Assembly (NCBI GenBank): GCA_037501455.1
Contig: CM074861.1
Coordinates: 38,270,001 to 38,334,000, forward strand
Length of the DNA: 64,000 nt
Direction of reading: 5' to 3'
Source: Lantana camara
Taxonomy: Eukaryota > Streptophyta > Magnoliopsida > Lamiales > Verbenaceae
Positions 21,816 through 34,100 of this stretch are shown piece after piece. The notes beneath the pieces were generated by a model. The model was not told where the DNA came from, did no database searches, and was given only the letters and a program-made list of their open reading frames with translations. Position 1 is the stretch's first letter, and every line of letters starts with the position of its first letter. A program made the translations under genes and the position numbers.

Positions 21816-21922
21816 GACCCATAATAATTCCATAAATTCAAACACGTAAATAAGAAAAACAAAATAAAAATTTGAAAACCCAATAGGCTCATCTCATCCG
21901 AACATACACAAATCTTTCTTTG

Positions 21923-22315
21923 AAAAAAAAGGAAGATGAATTGAAGAACCCTAGAATACTTCAAACGCCACCCTCCACCTGCCCCTCCGCCTCCGATCTC
22001 TTCCCCTTCTCTCCCTCTCTCTTACCATTCTCTTCTTCCACTGTAGCAAGGCCTAAGGGCCGCCACTCGCCCTTTCCCCTCAGATCTGCTCATGTCTCCT
22101 CTGCCTCTGCCTCTGCCTCAGCATCAGACCCATTCTTGCGTGTAAATGTTTTTGTGGTGGCAAGGATTTTGGTGTCGGCGTCGATTTCATGGTGGCCGCG
22201 GATTTGGTGGTGGTGCGCTAAGTTAGAGGTGAGGGATCTGGTTGGAGAACAACTAAAAGCAGCCGGAGATGGTGATGATCGGCGTTCTCCGTCGATGAAA
22301 TTCTTGCGATTGTGA
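21923..22315 (+). other. GC-rich exon-like cargo inside MULE
   Basis: An open frame of about 130 codons runs here, but it has no ATG near its start. It reads through proline/serine-rich sequence (including an SASASASA run from a CTCTGC microsatellite), then 'WWPRIWWWCAKLEVRDLVGEQL' and a stop at 22315. Its base composition contrasts strongly with the AT-rich surroundings, as expected of a captured 5' exon in a Pack-MULE. I cannot assign a source gene. Confidence 0.4.
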
Positions 22316-22554
22316 AAAATTCCCTATCACCATCACAATCCGTCATTCAATTATCAAAGACTAAGATTAATTATTTTTTTTATTTTTATTTTTGAAAGGA
22401 GATTAATTATATGCTTAATATTCTTATGTTTTATGTGTGTATATTTCCGTTCATTTTCCATCTGTATTTTCTGTGTTGTATGCTGACTTTTTATGTATTT
22501 TCAATATAAATAATTTGTATTAATTCTAAAAAAACTTATATTAACGATTAGTAT

Positions 22555-22555
<1 letters not shown>

Positions 22556-22598
<43 letters not shown>

Positions 22599-22645
22599 GG
22601 GGAAATATAATATATATATATATATATATATATTATATTTCCCCT
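22556..22645. repeat. (TA)n microsatellite and long hairpin
   Basis: A TA run is followed by ggggaaatataatatata, more TA, and then the exact inverse tatattatatttcccc. The second half (22598-22645) therefore folds into an almost perfect hairpin with a GGGG/CCCC base. Confidence 0.85.
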
Positions 22646-22659
22646 AAATACAAAATATA

Positions 22660-23320
22660 TATTACAAAGTAAGAACAAATATCTATTAACAAATTGAGTT
22701 CTTTCAATCTATGAATATTAACAAATATTATTATTTATTAAATTAATAAATAATTAATTGTAAATATATATTAAATGTTATATAAAACAAGAATAAAATC
22801 TATTGATCATATACATAAATTAAAAATAATAAATTCTTAATGTAATTTAAGCATAAAAATATTCATGATAATTCTTTGAATCTATAAATATTTACAAAAT
22901 AAAAATATTAACGAAATAATTTGAAATGTGGAGGGATAATTACTCTACCAAACTTGTATTTTTTCTTTTCTAAAAATAAAATTTTAAATATTATTTTAAT
23001 AATTATGTTATTCTATATGAATTTTTAATATATTTTTATTTTATAATTTTAATATAATACTTATATTTTAAAATTAACAATTTATTCTTTAATTTTTTAA
23101 ATTTTTTTTTTGTAAGAGTTATTTATTTTATAATTATAGTATAATATTTATATTTTAAAATATAGCAACTATTATTTATCATAAATAAAATTCAATCCAT
23201 TTTGTTGGCATTTTATTAGATTCTTTATTACTTATATGATCTTTTTAAATATATAATATGAATTTTTTAAGAGAATTTTTTTTTATAAATATGTATTTTT
23301 CAAAATAAGAAAAAAAAATA
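22660..23320. other. Very AT-rich MULE interior
   Basis: No gene is seen. This part is extremely AT-rich, with short tandem duplications of 'aatattaacaaat'-like strings. Confidence 0.5.
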
Positions 23321-23642
23321 ACTTTTTGACAGATATGGGTTACATTTGCCACCGGAAAACTTATTGTACCAAATTCGCTAAAACGGTAGAGTTGGTATAC
23401 CATTTTTGTAATTTTCCCTGTAGGGTGGCGTCTGATGTGGCAGTAGCAGTTTTGCCACACAATTAAGAATTTTGCCACGTCAGATTACAGGTCAGATTTC
23501 CGACGACTTTTATGGGCTCCGGCCAAAATTTGCATTATTTTGCAACTTTTTTCGAATTGTGGGCTAAATTTGTTACCGAAAAAAATATTGTACCAAAATT
23601 GCAAAATGGCCACAGTTGGTATACCATTTTTGCAATATTCCC
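23320..23642 (-). repeat. MULE right terminal inverted repeat
   Basis: This is the inverse of 21462-21815. The 78-codon open frame on the minus strand here is produced by the repeat. Confidence 0.75.
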
Positions 23643-24386
23643 GGACATAGAGTGTTATCTAATGAAGTAAACAAGATCATCAATTAATAACATAGCTCAT
23701 TCTTTTTTATAATTCAATAACTAATTAAATTGTATAGTAAACTAGTCAAGTAAACTTATCCTAACCGGACTCTCATGAAACCCTAGGGATCCGTTTACAT
23801 GGGCATTAAAGGGGTTGTTACTAATATAACACCCCTGTATTTGGCGTTTACCTCACAATTTCAAAAGCTTTATATAAAACTTAAGCCCAACAAAATAATG
23901 GAAAAGGATATGCTATATAGCAACTCCCTGGAGGAGTTGGTAAATAACCAACAATTTCTTTAAAAGGTGAATTAAAATTTTGCACCCACATGTCTCTATT
24001 AAACTAAAGAGGGGGATACTTCGAGGAGCAAATTAGGAAATTCATATTATTTATTAGCAAATTATATAACCAAGTAAATAAAAAACAAAAATTGTTTATT
24101 TTGCTAGGAGTTCAAATTATGAAGTAAAGACCTGTTATTGGGTAATATAACCACAAAATCACTATTCATATTCTGGCCCCAATTAATAGCCACCGGCCCA
24201 AGTAAACATACTCTAGAGCTATATAAAACTAGGACGTAAGCAAGGAGAAAGCCAAACATAATAAGAGAGAGAAAAATAGGAAAGATAGTTTAAAAACCAT
24301 CACATGATAATGCCGAATTGCTAATTAATTCTTTAATTTGTTTGTCTTCACCAAATCAATTAATTAGGATCAAAATTAGAAATAAT
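23643..24386. other. Unassigned spacer
   Basis: No coding sequence is seen. A small perfect hairpin, CAACTCC-CTGGA-GGAGTTG, lies near 23921-23939; I could not tie it to a known element end. Confidence 0.45.
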
Positions 24387-24729
24387 TACTACAAGAAAAA
24401 AGGATTTTTACTACAAATATTTTAGCTACGATGATTAATCGTAGTAAAAGGTACGACAATTTATTGTTCGTAGTAAATAGTTAAGAAATATGACAAGTAA
24501 TTACTACGATATTTTAATCGTAGTAAATAATATAGTCAAACTACGTCGTTTTGAAAATTTTTGGTAGGAATAATGAAAATGAATGAAATTTTGAATAATG
24601 TCTTAAAGTTTTAGCACCAAATTCCCCTAAAGAATTTCAAAATTTCAAATACTAAAGTCATAAAATCTAGTAACGGTCACACACTCACTCCCATTCCCAA
24701 ATCGATCAACCTAAACTCTAAGCGCTCCA

Positions 24730-24939
24730 ATGAATCAGCCCCAACATCCTAATTCCTTTGATAATTCGACCCTTTCAGCCATAGCGGCTGGCATGGTGGT
24801 GCCATTAATCGATTGGAATTTTGCTATGACAGATTTCCAGCCTTTGTTGCGGCTTGCTTCGCACCAACCGTCGTCGCCCTGTATTGGTAATTCTTCTAAT
24901 TCGAAGCCTAGGGTAACGGATTGGTTGATTAGTGTATGA
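24730..24939 (+). pseudogene. Exon-like first frame in CACTA cargo
   Basis: An ATG at 24730 opens a 69-codon frame (MNQPQHPNSFDNSTLSAIAA) that is richer in G+C than its surroundings and is preceded by a CA-rich leader-like stretch. It is followed by 'gatgatataaac/gtaagt', a good splice-donor context near 25030, though the frame closes before it. I do not recognise the protein. Confidence 0.4.
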
Positions 24940-27900
24940 AGATGAATCAGATTATGAACAAGGTCAGCTCGTATTGGTTGAGGAAATGACCCGACAAGAA
25001 ATTTAACTCTGTTGGCGATGATATAAACGTAAGTCTCTGAATCTTTAGTTAATCTTCTTTATTGTTTATGGTTGGCTGTCAGCTGGAATTATGGTTGTTT
25101 GATTTAGTTCTTTGCTAAAATTCAACGTTATGTTTGCGATGATTGATCTGGGAATCCTAATTATAGTTTGGCTCTGATATTTTCATATTGTGGTTTTGGT
25201 TTCTAAATTTAGCTTATTTGGGGGTTCGGTTTTTTGGGTTTGTTTTGAAGATGTTCGATTTGGGAATATTAATAAATGATTGTGTACTAGATCTTAAGAG
25301 TTACTTCGTAAGGCTTAGCTAGAATTGTGGGGGTCGATTGTGATATTTCAGGTTTTGGACCTCAACAATCAATACAGTACTATAATCATCTGGTTCCCTA
25401 ATATGTCGTATTATCGTACAAGCTTAGAATGATGAAGTATGGATAAATCAGTTGCCTTCTAACTATCTGTGTTTTGATAGCTAAGGTATGCTCTTTGAAA
25501 GAATGGCGTAGGTTGGAGGGTTAATTGCTCTATTAACATCTGATTTGGGTCCTCTGAAAGTATAGTTTGTGAAAAAAATACCAAACGATCGTGGTCTCAG
25601 GCCAATTTCTTAGGCAAGCTACTCTAAACTATGTAAAAGTGAGCTTTGTGTTGTTAGTATTTGATACTTTTTTCTTACCTTGCTTTTGATGGGAGAATTA
25701 GTAATTGGTTGTTGTATACAAGAACAAGATCCATAATTCAGAAAAATTTACTCATATGGGCTTCAGAATATTAGAATATAACTACTATTACAATACTGTT
25801 TTGTAATTTATTTGGCTCAATCTTTTGTCTAAGGGTTTTGATTTTCCATTAGACATTTCTGTATCATCTTCTTTGTCCTAGTAAAAATTTGTTTGGTTGT
25901 ATGTAGGGCGAACATGCATTAGAAAAAACACTTTAACTTCTCTGTATTTGTTTAGTCTTTCTTAGTAGTTTTATTTTGTTTTAGACTTTTAGTAAGACTT
26001 TTTTGAATTATGTGGATATATATGTTTAGAAACATAATCATTATTTCATTTCGGCATTGTCATAAATGTTAGTTCTACGAGATGCCAATGAAGATCACTT
26101 ACAAGGCTTCTCAATTTTTATGCTACGTACTAGTGGCCAGAACCGGAGAGCAAGAATTAGTTTGAAATATACATACGGACAAATATATAATATATTTGTG
26201 TGTATATATTACTCAGTCACGTATTTCATTTATTTCTGTACTTGTTATTTGTTTACTTATATATTATTTGTTTGAATGCAAAATCTTAACAGATTTTCTT
26301 GACCAAAAAAAAAAGAATCTTAACAGATTTCTATTGGCAATTTTTAGAGAAACACTTGATCGACTAAGTAAGTTATCAATATTTGGAGAAAAAGAATTGC
26401 TTTTTGTATTGCATGGTGATTATCATTTTGCAAATATCAAGAATTTGAAAATGGATAGATGAAATTGACGTATGCTTGTTTTTATTGTTAAGCCCTGCAT
26501 GAGAAAATAACTGATGCTGGACATTTAGGCCTGAAGGTCCCCTTAAAGTTGATGTGGTAAGCTTTAACATATATATATGTATGTATATATAAAATAGAAA
26601 TCTTTTGTCATTTAGGTAGTGTCTTGTAATGAAAATTTACAATTGTTTTGTTGCTGGTGCTGTGCTAGGACTTTTTAAATTATAGAATGCAAGAAGGATT
26701 TCTTCAAAGAATTCGATATGCCATGAAGCCTAATGTAGCCTATTGGACTCATATTTTCTTGGGATAATGTTGTGATAAAGTTGCTAATTGTTCTTATTTA
26801 CTTCTAATAAAAAATTTGTTAGCAGTTGAAATTTTCATTCATTCCTGAAATTCACATCCCTTGCAATCTAACTGCAAAACTGTCTAATGCATCTTTTTTT
26901 ATATAGTTGGTTCGTTCTTTGTTCAAGTATTGGTGTCATTCTGGATAATTAAATCCAATGATATAATCTAGCATATTGTGCTGATAGAAATCTTATTTTA
27001 TTCGACCCATCTATTAAAATATATTTGCTTTGCTCCATTCTTCATCAAGCATAAGCTTTGCTCTGCTCAAGATGCTCATACATGGTAAATCTAGTTGCAC
27101 GCACTTTGGCTTGTTTTATTAAAATTTTTAGAAAACTAAATGTATGTCAAAGAAGTCATGGTCACGTAATTCTTTAGCTCTACCGTGTATGTAATTCTTG
27201 AAAATGGTGGTATAGTTGCAGATAGAAGGTTCTCGAGCAGGTCTAGATCACATTATTGATGAAGTTGAAATGAGGTTAGCTTAAGTTACAACTACTGGGA
27301 ATTGAGAATTTTATGAAATTAAGCAAGTCTAGATCACATTTGTGATGCTAGAAAAAAATTTTGATTTTAATTACATTTGTAAAACGAAATAGCTTTTTTT
27401 TTTAGGAGGTTAATGTAATTTCACAAATGCTTTCTGAAAGGGAGTTACTAAGGCGCAGGCGTTGATGATTTTAGCTAATATTTAATACATTATTAATTAA
27501 CGTAATGTTCTAGTGCTTCTCAAAAGAAATCCCGGGATATGAAAATTATATAACCTACTAAAAAAAATTCATTCAATTAGACTTCTTTAATATATAAAGT
27601 TTCTCTAAAATTAAATAAAATAAATTTGATTTTGAAAGTGATCATTTCCCTATGCAAACAGGATAACAGATAGTAGTTAGGATCATAACTCAAGAGAGTT
27701 CACCTTTTATATTGAGATAATTCATAACAGGTAAGTAATTCATAATTCTGCTTATTCATTTAACTATATTGAGATATGTTTCTCAATTTGTATCTCGTCC
27801 ATATAGTAAATGTATAAGGATGCCCTTAATTACAGAGAAGTGCAATGTCAATAATTTGGATGTCATATTCTAGTTTTATTAAATAATTCATGCTAGTGTT

Positions 27901-28453
27901 TTAAGTTGTTCGTGGCTCAGGAGTCAGGACTCTTTCTAAACTAAGAAGAACTTGCGATGAAAGGTACATAGTATGTTTGCAGCACATCCAAGTTTAATAT
28001 TTTTTAGAAAACCTCAACTCCGATTCGCCCGTTCTATGATTAGGCTTTTGTGTTTCGCATTCAATCGAAGTGGTGCTGAGAGTGGCGATATGTAGAGATT
28101 TATGTATATCGTGAATCTGGGAAATTATTGTAGTGCTTTAGTGATTGAGATATTATTGACTTTGTTTTCTGTTTCCTTTTCTTGTTTTTCTTAATTTTCT
28201 TTGCATTGACTTTAATTCCATTGTTACAAGCCAGATCATGTAAATGGAATATTATACAGGTTTTGAAGTTTGGAAATTATAAGATATTGCAAGTTACATA
28301 CTATTAATATGAGAAACTGTTGGACTGTAAACTTCAAGATTCATTGACTTGTGTCCCATAAACGTGAATAAAATTATTTTCAACTAAGGTTATTGTTGTT
28401 ACATGTGTGATTATGATGATATCAATGAATCTTACATGTGTTTCTATTTTTAG

Positions 28454-28527
28454 GCGCTTTTAAATGACAGATCACCAACTATTGATGTCATTCTTTTTCT
28501 TCGATATAGACGACCGCTCAAGGGCAG
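28454..28527 (+). pseudogene. Putative captured exon
   Basis: A 74-nt stretch is bounded by 'ttttag' and 'cag/gtaatc', consensus splice acceptor and donor. Its open phase reads 'ALLNDRSPTIDVILFLRYRR', which has ordinary protein character. No gene family is recognised. Confidence 0.45.
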
Positions 28528-29390
28528 GTAATCGAGTCTCTTTCTTCAATTTCCTTTTTTTTTTTTTTTTTGATAAACTGAAGAGCATGCTTGTCGTGTT
28601 TGATGAAGTTTTATTATGTTTCAGAGCTCCTCTCCTCAAATATTCTAGTTATAAGAAATGTTTTCCTTCTTCGATGAACTGTAGTCCAACTATAAAGCAC
28701 AATCGACTTTAATTTTTAGCAATTTCCTCAATTTCGTCATGTGAGTTGCACAATGGAATGTATCTGTGTATGGTTGATTTTCGTATACTGAGATCAGAGT
28801 ATGTTAAGTAGTTAATCAATTGTGTCTCACGATAAAAATTTTTTTGGAATGTGTGTGTATATAGAGTTTAATATGGATTTGTTAATTTTTACTTGCGTGG
28901 TTGTTTCTCCATGTAGAAAAATGGCAAGCCTGTTGAATGGTGTAGTTATTGTTTGCATTTGATGGGATGGGTTATGTTTCTTTTTAAGGATCACGTGCCT
29001 TTTGCTGGTGATGTTTAGGTCATTTGCTAGCTTTTACACATTTGCAAGGATGGAATATTGGAAGTGGAATTTTCTGTTTGTTTGATTCATATTAAGCATA
29101 TCACACTTCCATTTCCTAAGTTAGTAGGACCTATATAAAAGCTCTAATATTCACCTTATGGCTCTGTCAAGCTGATGTAGTGCTTCAGGTCGTTGAAGTT
29201 TTTTTTGGTGCACTTCAGGTCATTGAAGTATTAGTTAATTTTGTTGATATTTCATGTTTTCATCTTATTTTTGCCAAAAAATGAGCTAAAAGAGTTTCAT
29301 GCTATGTTTGAACTATTGCAAAGTGTGGCGTGGTAGTGAGCGTGGTCTTGCTTTGTATTTAACCTTTTATTCTTAATTTTGGATGCAGTG

Positions 29391-29526
29391 AACTACTTAC
29401 TGTTAGATATTTGACACTCCATCAGTGGGATCTTGACGCTGCTTTTGATTTGTATTGGTCTGATGATAAGCTACCGAATTTGGAAGACATACCGCATCTT
29501 ATGGACATTTATAACAGATACAAAGG
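29391..29526 (+). pseudogene. Putative captured exon with UBA-like segment
   Basis: The exon is bounded by 'atgcag' and 'aaag/gtaaag'. The open phase reads 'ELLTVRYLTLHQWDLDAAFD' followed by 'LYWSDDKLPNLEDI...'. The 'WDLDAAFDLYW' core resembles the last helix of UBA-like ubiquitin-binding domains ('W.LE.AV..FF'). This is family-level pattern recognition only. A second short exon-like piece follows at 29617-29658. Confidence 0.45.
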
Positions 29527-30365
29527 TAAAGTTTGTTTTTTGAGCTGCAATTTTAAAATAACATATTTCTTTAGAATCATCATTTACAAGGTTAGTTTTT
29601 TTATTTCTTATTACAGGTATCGGAGGCACAAATCAAACTATCTATTGGCAGATTTCTAAGTAAGATAGAGTCAATTCATTTTTCTTGATAAACACTAGTT
29701 TCTTTTTCTTAATCATCTACTTGAAGATTTCAGGAAAGGATAGTAATCTTTTGTGAATTTATATTAGTAAAGATTTGTTTTTCCTATTGTAAATTATTAT
29801 GTTGACAATGATATTGAAAATTAATGCTATGAATATAATTTGATGTGTCGTTGGGTTATTTTTTATGTTGGATGATGATATGATTATTAATGTATTTAGT
29901 AAAATATAAAATAAAATTATAATTTTATAAATGCTAAATAAAAATTATAAGAATAAAAACAAATTTAGATTTTTCACAACGGGATATTGATCGTATTCAA
30001 TACTAGTTTTTAAATTTGAAATTTTTTACTACGGATTTATGATCGTAGCTAATGCTATTTTTTAGTACGAATAGTATAGTTGTAGCAAAAATTAAATGGT
30101 TTTCTCATATTTGTTACGAATTATTGTTCGTAGTAAAAGCTAAAGTTTTTCGTAGCAAAAGGTATTTACTACTATCATTTGATCATAGTATAATATTTGT
30201 TACGCCCACATCAACTACGATCAGAAATTCGTAGTAAATACGTAGCAAAAGGGTTTTTGCTACGAATTTGGGCCATTTACTACGATTATTTGTCCGTAGT
30301 AACAAACACTTTTTCTTGTACTGAATAAACTCAAATCATACATTTTTTCTTTTTTTTTTTTTTTT

Positions 30366-30617
30366 GGGGAACCGGTCAGCCGGACCGTGAGGTTTTAAGC
30401 GAGGCCCTCTCCTCATTTATAAATAAACCGAACCAAGTATACGTACAATGAGAATAAATCCATAAGTCTAAAATTCTAGATAAGGCAAAGAGCCCAGCCT
30501 ACAGATAGTTGTTATCTAATAGGCACATGTGACCCGTAACATTATTATAGCAATGATCCTTCGAGCCTAAATTCCAATGCTTCCACTGAGCTTTAGAGAA
30601 GCAGCCATCCCTGTTGC
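30366..30617 (-). other. LINE 3' untranslated region
   Basis: About 250 bp lie between the stop of ORF3 and the poly(A) tract. A GC-rich stem (ccggtc/gaccgg-like) lies just before the tail. Confidence 0.6.
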
Positions 30618-31169
30618 TCATGACATCAAACGCGACAGGCGTTGGCCTTGCAGCAAGGACTTCAACGATCCAATCCAACAACGTCTGGCCTCAACCACCG
30701 TCATGGCGTCCTTGGGACGATTTACATTGGTGTTCGGTCTATGTTTAGCATTAAGCGCGACACCGTAAATTCCAAAGTTACATAATATTCCCCAAAGGGA
30801 AATGTCATCTTCCCCAATCCACGTCCATAAGCTGTCACTAATGTGTTTATAAACCTGCAAAAACAGAGTACCATTTCTTGACCCAGAGTGATCAACAATA
30901 TCATTAATATTGTAATCATTAATATTATAATCAATCATGTGGTTGATGGTGTTTAAGTAATTATACCTTCTCTCACCGACAGAATATTTGGTCCAATTAT
31001 ACTTGTTGTAAAGAGGTGCCTGCAACCAATTACACATATCTCGACCCGGCTTATTAGTGCAAATATGTTCTTGTGAGTTAGTTTTGACAGCATAATACGA
31101 GTGACAAAAACCATTACCTGCCAGACTCAGTTGCGGCAACACAACGGCGGATTTAAGTTTAAACATCAT
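30618..31169 (-). CDS. Unexplained third LINE ORF, 183 aa
   Basis: The frame starts with ATG at 31169. This ATG overlaps the ORF2 stop as ATGA (31169-31166), so the ORF begins exactly where ORF2 ends. It stays open for 183 codons although the upstream ORF2 has accumulated many stops. The protein has five cysteines, two DYNIND repeats (from a 15-bp duplication near 30900-30935), an aromatic-rich middle (WTKYSVGERRYNYLN) and a basic C-terminus. It has no motif I recognise. Plant L1 elements normally have only 3' UTR here. Chance openness or a transduced flanking exon are alternatives. Confidence 0.45.
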   Translation of the reverse strand: MMFKLKSAVVLPQLSLAGNGFCHSYYAVKTNSQEHICTNKPGRDMCNWLQAPLYNKYNWTKYSVGERRYNYLNTINHMIDYNINDYNINDIVDHSGSRNGTLFLQVYKHISDSLWTWIGEDDISLWGILCNFGIYGVALNAKHRPNTNVNRPKDAMTVVEARRCWIGSLKSLLQGQRLSRLMS

Positions 31170-34100
31170 CTAATACGAATATTTGGAAGTCCCCATTGAT
31201 CCGTACGAATTATTCCTCGAAGGCGGGTCATCAACTCAGATTCCGGAAAGGACCATTGACCCTGTTTTAAGGCACCTTCTTTCGCCAAGTAATCCGCCAC
31301 CATATTACCTTCTCGATAAATATGGCTTACCTCAATGTGTATGTTTTTAGTTAGCTCCTTGAATTGAATTAGGAGCTTTTGCATTTTCCAATCTCCCGCA
31401 CAACCTCTACACACCATATCGATGATTGCTTTCGCATCCAACTCAGCCCAAATTACTTGAAAGCCAAATCTAGAAGCCATTTTGATACCTCGTACCAATG
31501 CTACAAGCTCGGCGTGAGTATTAGTTGATGTACCTATACCTGCACTCAAGGCAGCTATCACTTTACCAGTGTGGTCTCGAAGCACAGCACCGATTCCAGC
31601 TTGGCCAGGATTTCCAAAGGCCGATCCATCTGTGTTGAGTTTCACTTGGTCATGAGCAGGTTTGATCCATCTCACAATTTCTGCCTTTGACTGTTTTGGA
31701 GTTGACAAGATCACTCCAAGCTTCCCAGCCACTCCAGCATCCCCTTTACACCAGTCACGCTGCATACCAACTTGCTGGAGTTGATAGAGATGAAGGAGCA
31801 CCTGCCACTTTATGTTATAAGCTGAAAAGTTCTTCCCTTGGTGTTTCCTTTTGTTTCTCTCCGTCCAAACGTACCAAAGGATCAGCCCCGGAACGATAAT
31901 CCTTACATGTTTTCTAGCGCTAAACGGTGATGATCAGATCCATGTGTTAAGAAGCACATGTACGGAATCTGTATAAGGCACCTGCACATTGAACAAATTT
32001 CCGAAATACTCCCAAATTGCTCTTACCTTTTTGCTATTTATGAAGAGATGGCTTAGAGTTTCTTGATCCTTGCAGCATACACATTTTGATGGAAAAACCA
32101 TTCCTTTCTGATGTAACCGTTCATCGACAGGGATCCAATCGTGAAGTAGCCTCCATAAAAATACCATTATGGTCGGGGTGAGGTTCATGGACCAAACTGA
32201 TCTATACATATCAGATTTCATAGAGGTACATATAATTTTCTCCCAAGCAGAACGTAATGAGAAATTGCCATCCTTGCTCCCACTCCAAATAGCTTTGTCT
32301 TTTTGTCCATTAAGTATGTGTATGTCACATATTTCATTCACCATCTCCTCATCAACCACTTGCAGCAGTTTGGTTTTGTCCCAAGCTCCATCTCTAATGA
32401 ACTCTTTAACTTGCATCTTCTGGAAAGGTCCGAGGACGTTCGCAGCGAGCGGTTTCTCCATGCACCATGAGTCTTCCCAGAAATCAACATTCCCTTCCCC
32501 TATACACCAAAATATCTCAGCCTCCACGGTCCTACGAGCTTTACTTATCCGCTGCCACACAGTCGAGTGATAGCTCATCACAGGTGCGTATTTAGGGTGA
32601 GTATCCTTCCAATACTTGCTCCGTATAAACCGAGCCCAAAGCGAGTCATTTGTCCTCATACGCCACCAAAGTTTGTGAGTAAAACTACGCACAATATCTC
32701 CCAGATTTCTTATCCCTCAACCACCTTCTTCCACCGGGTAACAAATCCGTTTCCAATTCGTCCAATGAAGCCGACGATTACCATCACGTGAGCCCCAAAA
32801 GAATCTGTTAATCATTAGTTCAATTTTCTGAATGACGGACATAGGCGGTTCAATAATTTGGAATAAATGAGTTGGGAGAGCAAGCAGAATGAACTTGATC
32901 AGCTGTAATCTTCCACCATGAGAAAGATAAACACATTCCCATCCATTTATTCGACTTTTTATTCTGCCGATAAGATCGTCATAAAGACTAGTTTTTTTCC
33001 TTCCCCTGTACAGTGGCGCTCCAAGATAGATAATAGGCAATTGCGCTTGCACATAGCCAAAAGTTCCTTTTACCTCCTCGGCAGCACCCGTATCATTGTT
33101 ACCTACAACAAAAAGGCTTTTATTAGTATTAATCTTTTGCCCTGATATAGATTCATAAGTATTAATGATATGATTCACTCCCTGCAGGGAAAGAGCTCTG
33201 CTATTAGTAAAGACCATCGTGTCGTCTGCGTAGGATAAATGTGAAACATGCAAGTCCGCAGAAGTTCTGAACCTCGCACGCGGTTGTTCCTCCATAAACC
33301 TGTTCAACAAACACGCAAGATAGTCAGAAGCAATAACGAATACAGATGGGGAAAGAGGGTCACCCTGTCGGATTCCCCTGGAGGACTTGAATATTCCTGA
33401 AGATTCCCCATTGATCAGAACCGAAAACCAGCACTCTCCAATACAATTCCGGATCCAATCAACCCACTTGTGTGAAAAGCCCTTAGCTAGAAGCATTTGA
33501 TAAAGAAATCCCTACTCTAGTCTATCATAAGCCTTAGCCATATCAAGCTTAAGTATAACATTCTTCGTACGACTTTTATTATCCAGCGCATTCACCATCT
33601 CTTGAGCTAACAGGATGTTATCACTTATCACCCGTCCATGAACAAAGCCACTTTGATTGTTAGAGATTAATCTTGGGAGCACCATAGTAAGCCTTGTATT
33701 TAGAATTTTGGTGATAATTTTATTCGAGACATTACAAAGGCTAATAGGCCGATAGTCATTCCAGTGTGCCGGATTATCTTTTTTCGGGATGAGGATTACA
33801 GAAGTTGCGGTGTAAGCCATCGGTAATTTAGCTCCATTGAAGAACTCCAACACCGCCCCCCCACATCATCTTCAATACTGTCCCAAAATGATTGATAGAA
33901 GATAGCACTAAAACCATCAGGCCCTGCTGCGCTACTCGGGTTCAGCGTGAAAACTGGCTCTTTAATCTCATCTCGCGTAGGTTGTTTATCCAACACAACC
34001 GTGTCAACATCAGTCAAAACTTTCTGAATATGCTCTAGAGAATTCCCCTCCAGATTCGGAAAATCCGCTGTTGTGAGAAGGTCCTGAAAATAGCCTTTTG

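Larger units (their letters stand above)
21462..23642. mobile_element. Mutator-like element with long two-unit terminal inverted repeats
   Basis: The first 310-350 bp reappear inverted at the right end, with only scattered differences. Both termini read GGGAATATTGCAAAAATGGTA inward, and long inverted repeats are typical of MULEs. Each inverted repeat contains two diverged copies of the same motif about 225 bp apart: 'gcaaaaatggtataccaact' at about 21470 and again at about 21696, mirrored near 23395 and 23618. The interior has an exon-like GC-rich stretch and AT-rich filler but no transposase. I could not confirm a clean 9-bp duplication. Confidence 0.72.
24387..30323. mobile_element. CACTA (En/Spm-like) transposon carrying gene fragments
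   Basis: The left end reads TACTACAAGAAAAAAGG and the right end, inverted, CAGTACAAGAAAAAGTG. Both are one base from the canonical CACTACAAGAAAAA. The 3-bp duplication aat flanks the element (24384-24386, 30324-30326). Subterminal repeats of the type 'CTACGAT..TCGTAGTAAA' fill the first 150 bp and the last 320 bp. At 5.9 kb with no recognisable TNP2 transposase it is non-autonomous. Its interior contains exon-like pieces separated by intron-like AT-rich sequence. Confidence 0.85.

Noticed and set aside
21923..22315. Protein-coding gene of about 131 codons
   Set aside because: The frame has no ATG near its start and no recognisable domain; I kept it only as exon-like cargo.
23921..23939. Helitron 3' hairpin
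   Set aside because: The stem is there, but no CTRR end follows and no matching TC 5' end was seen.
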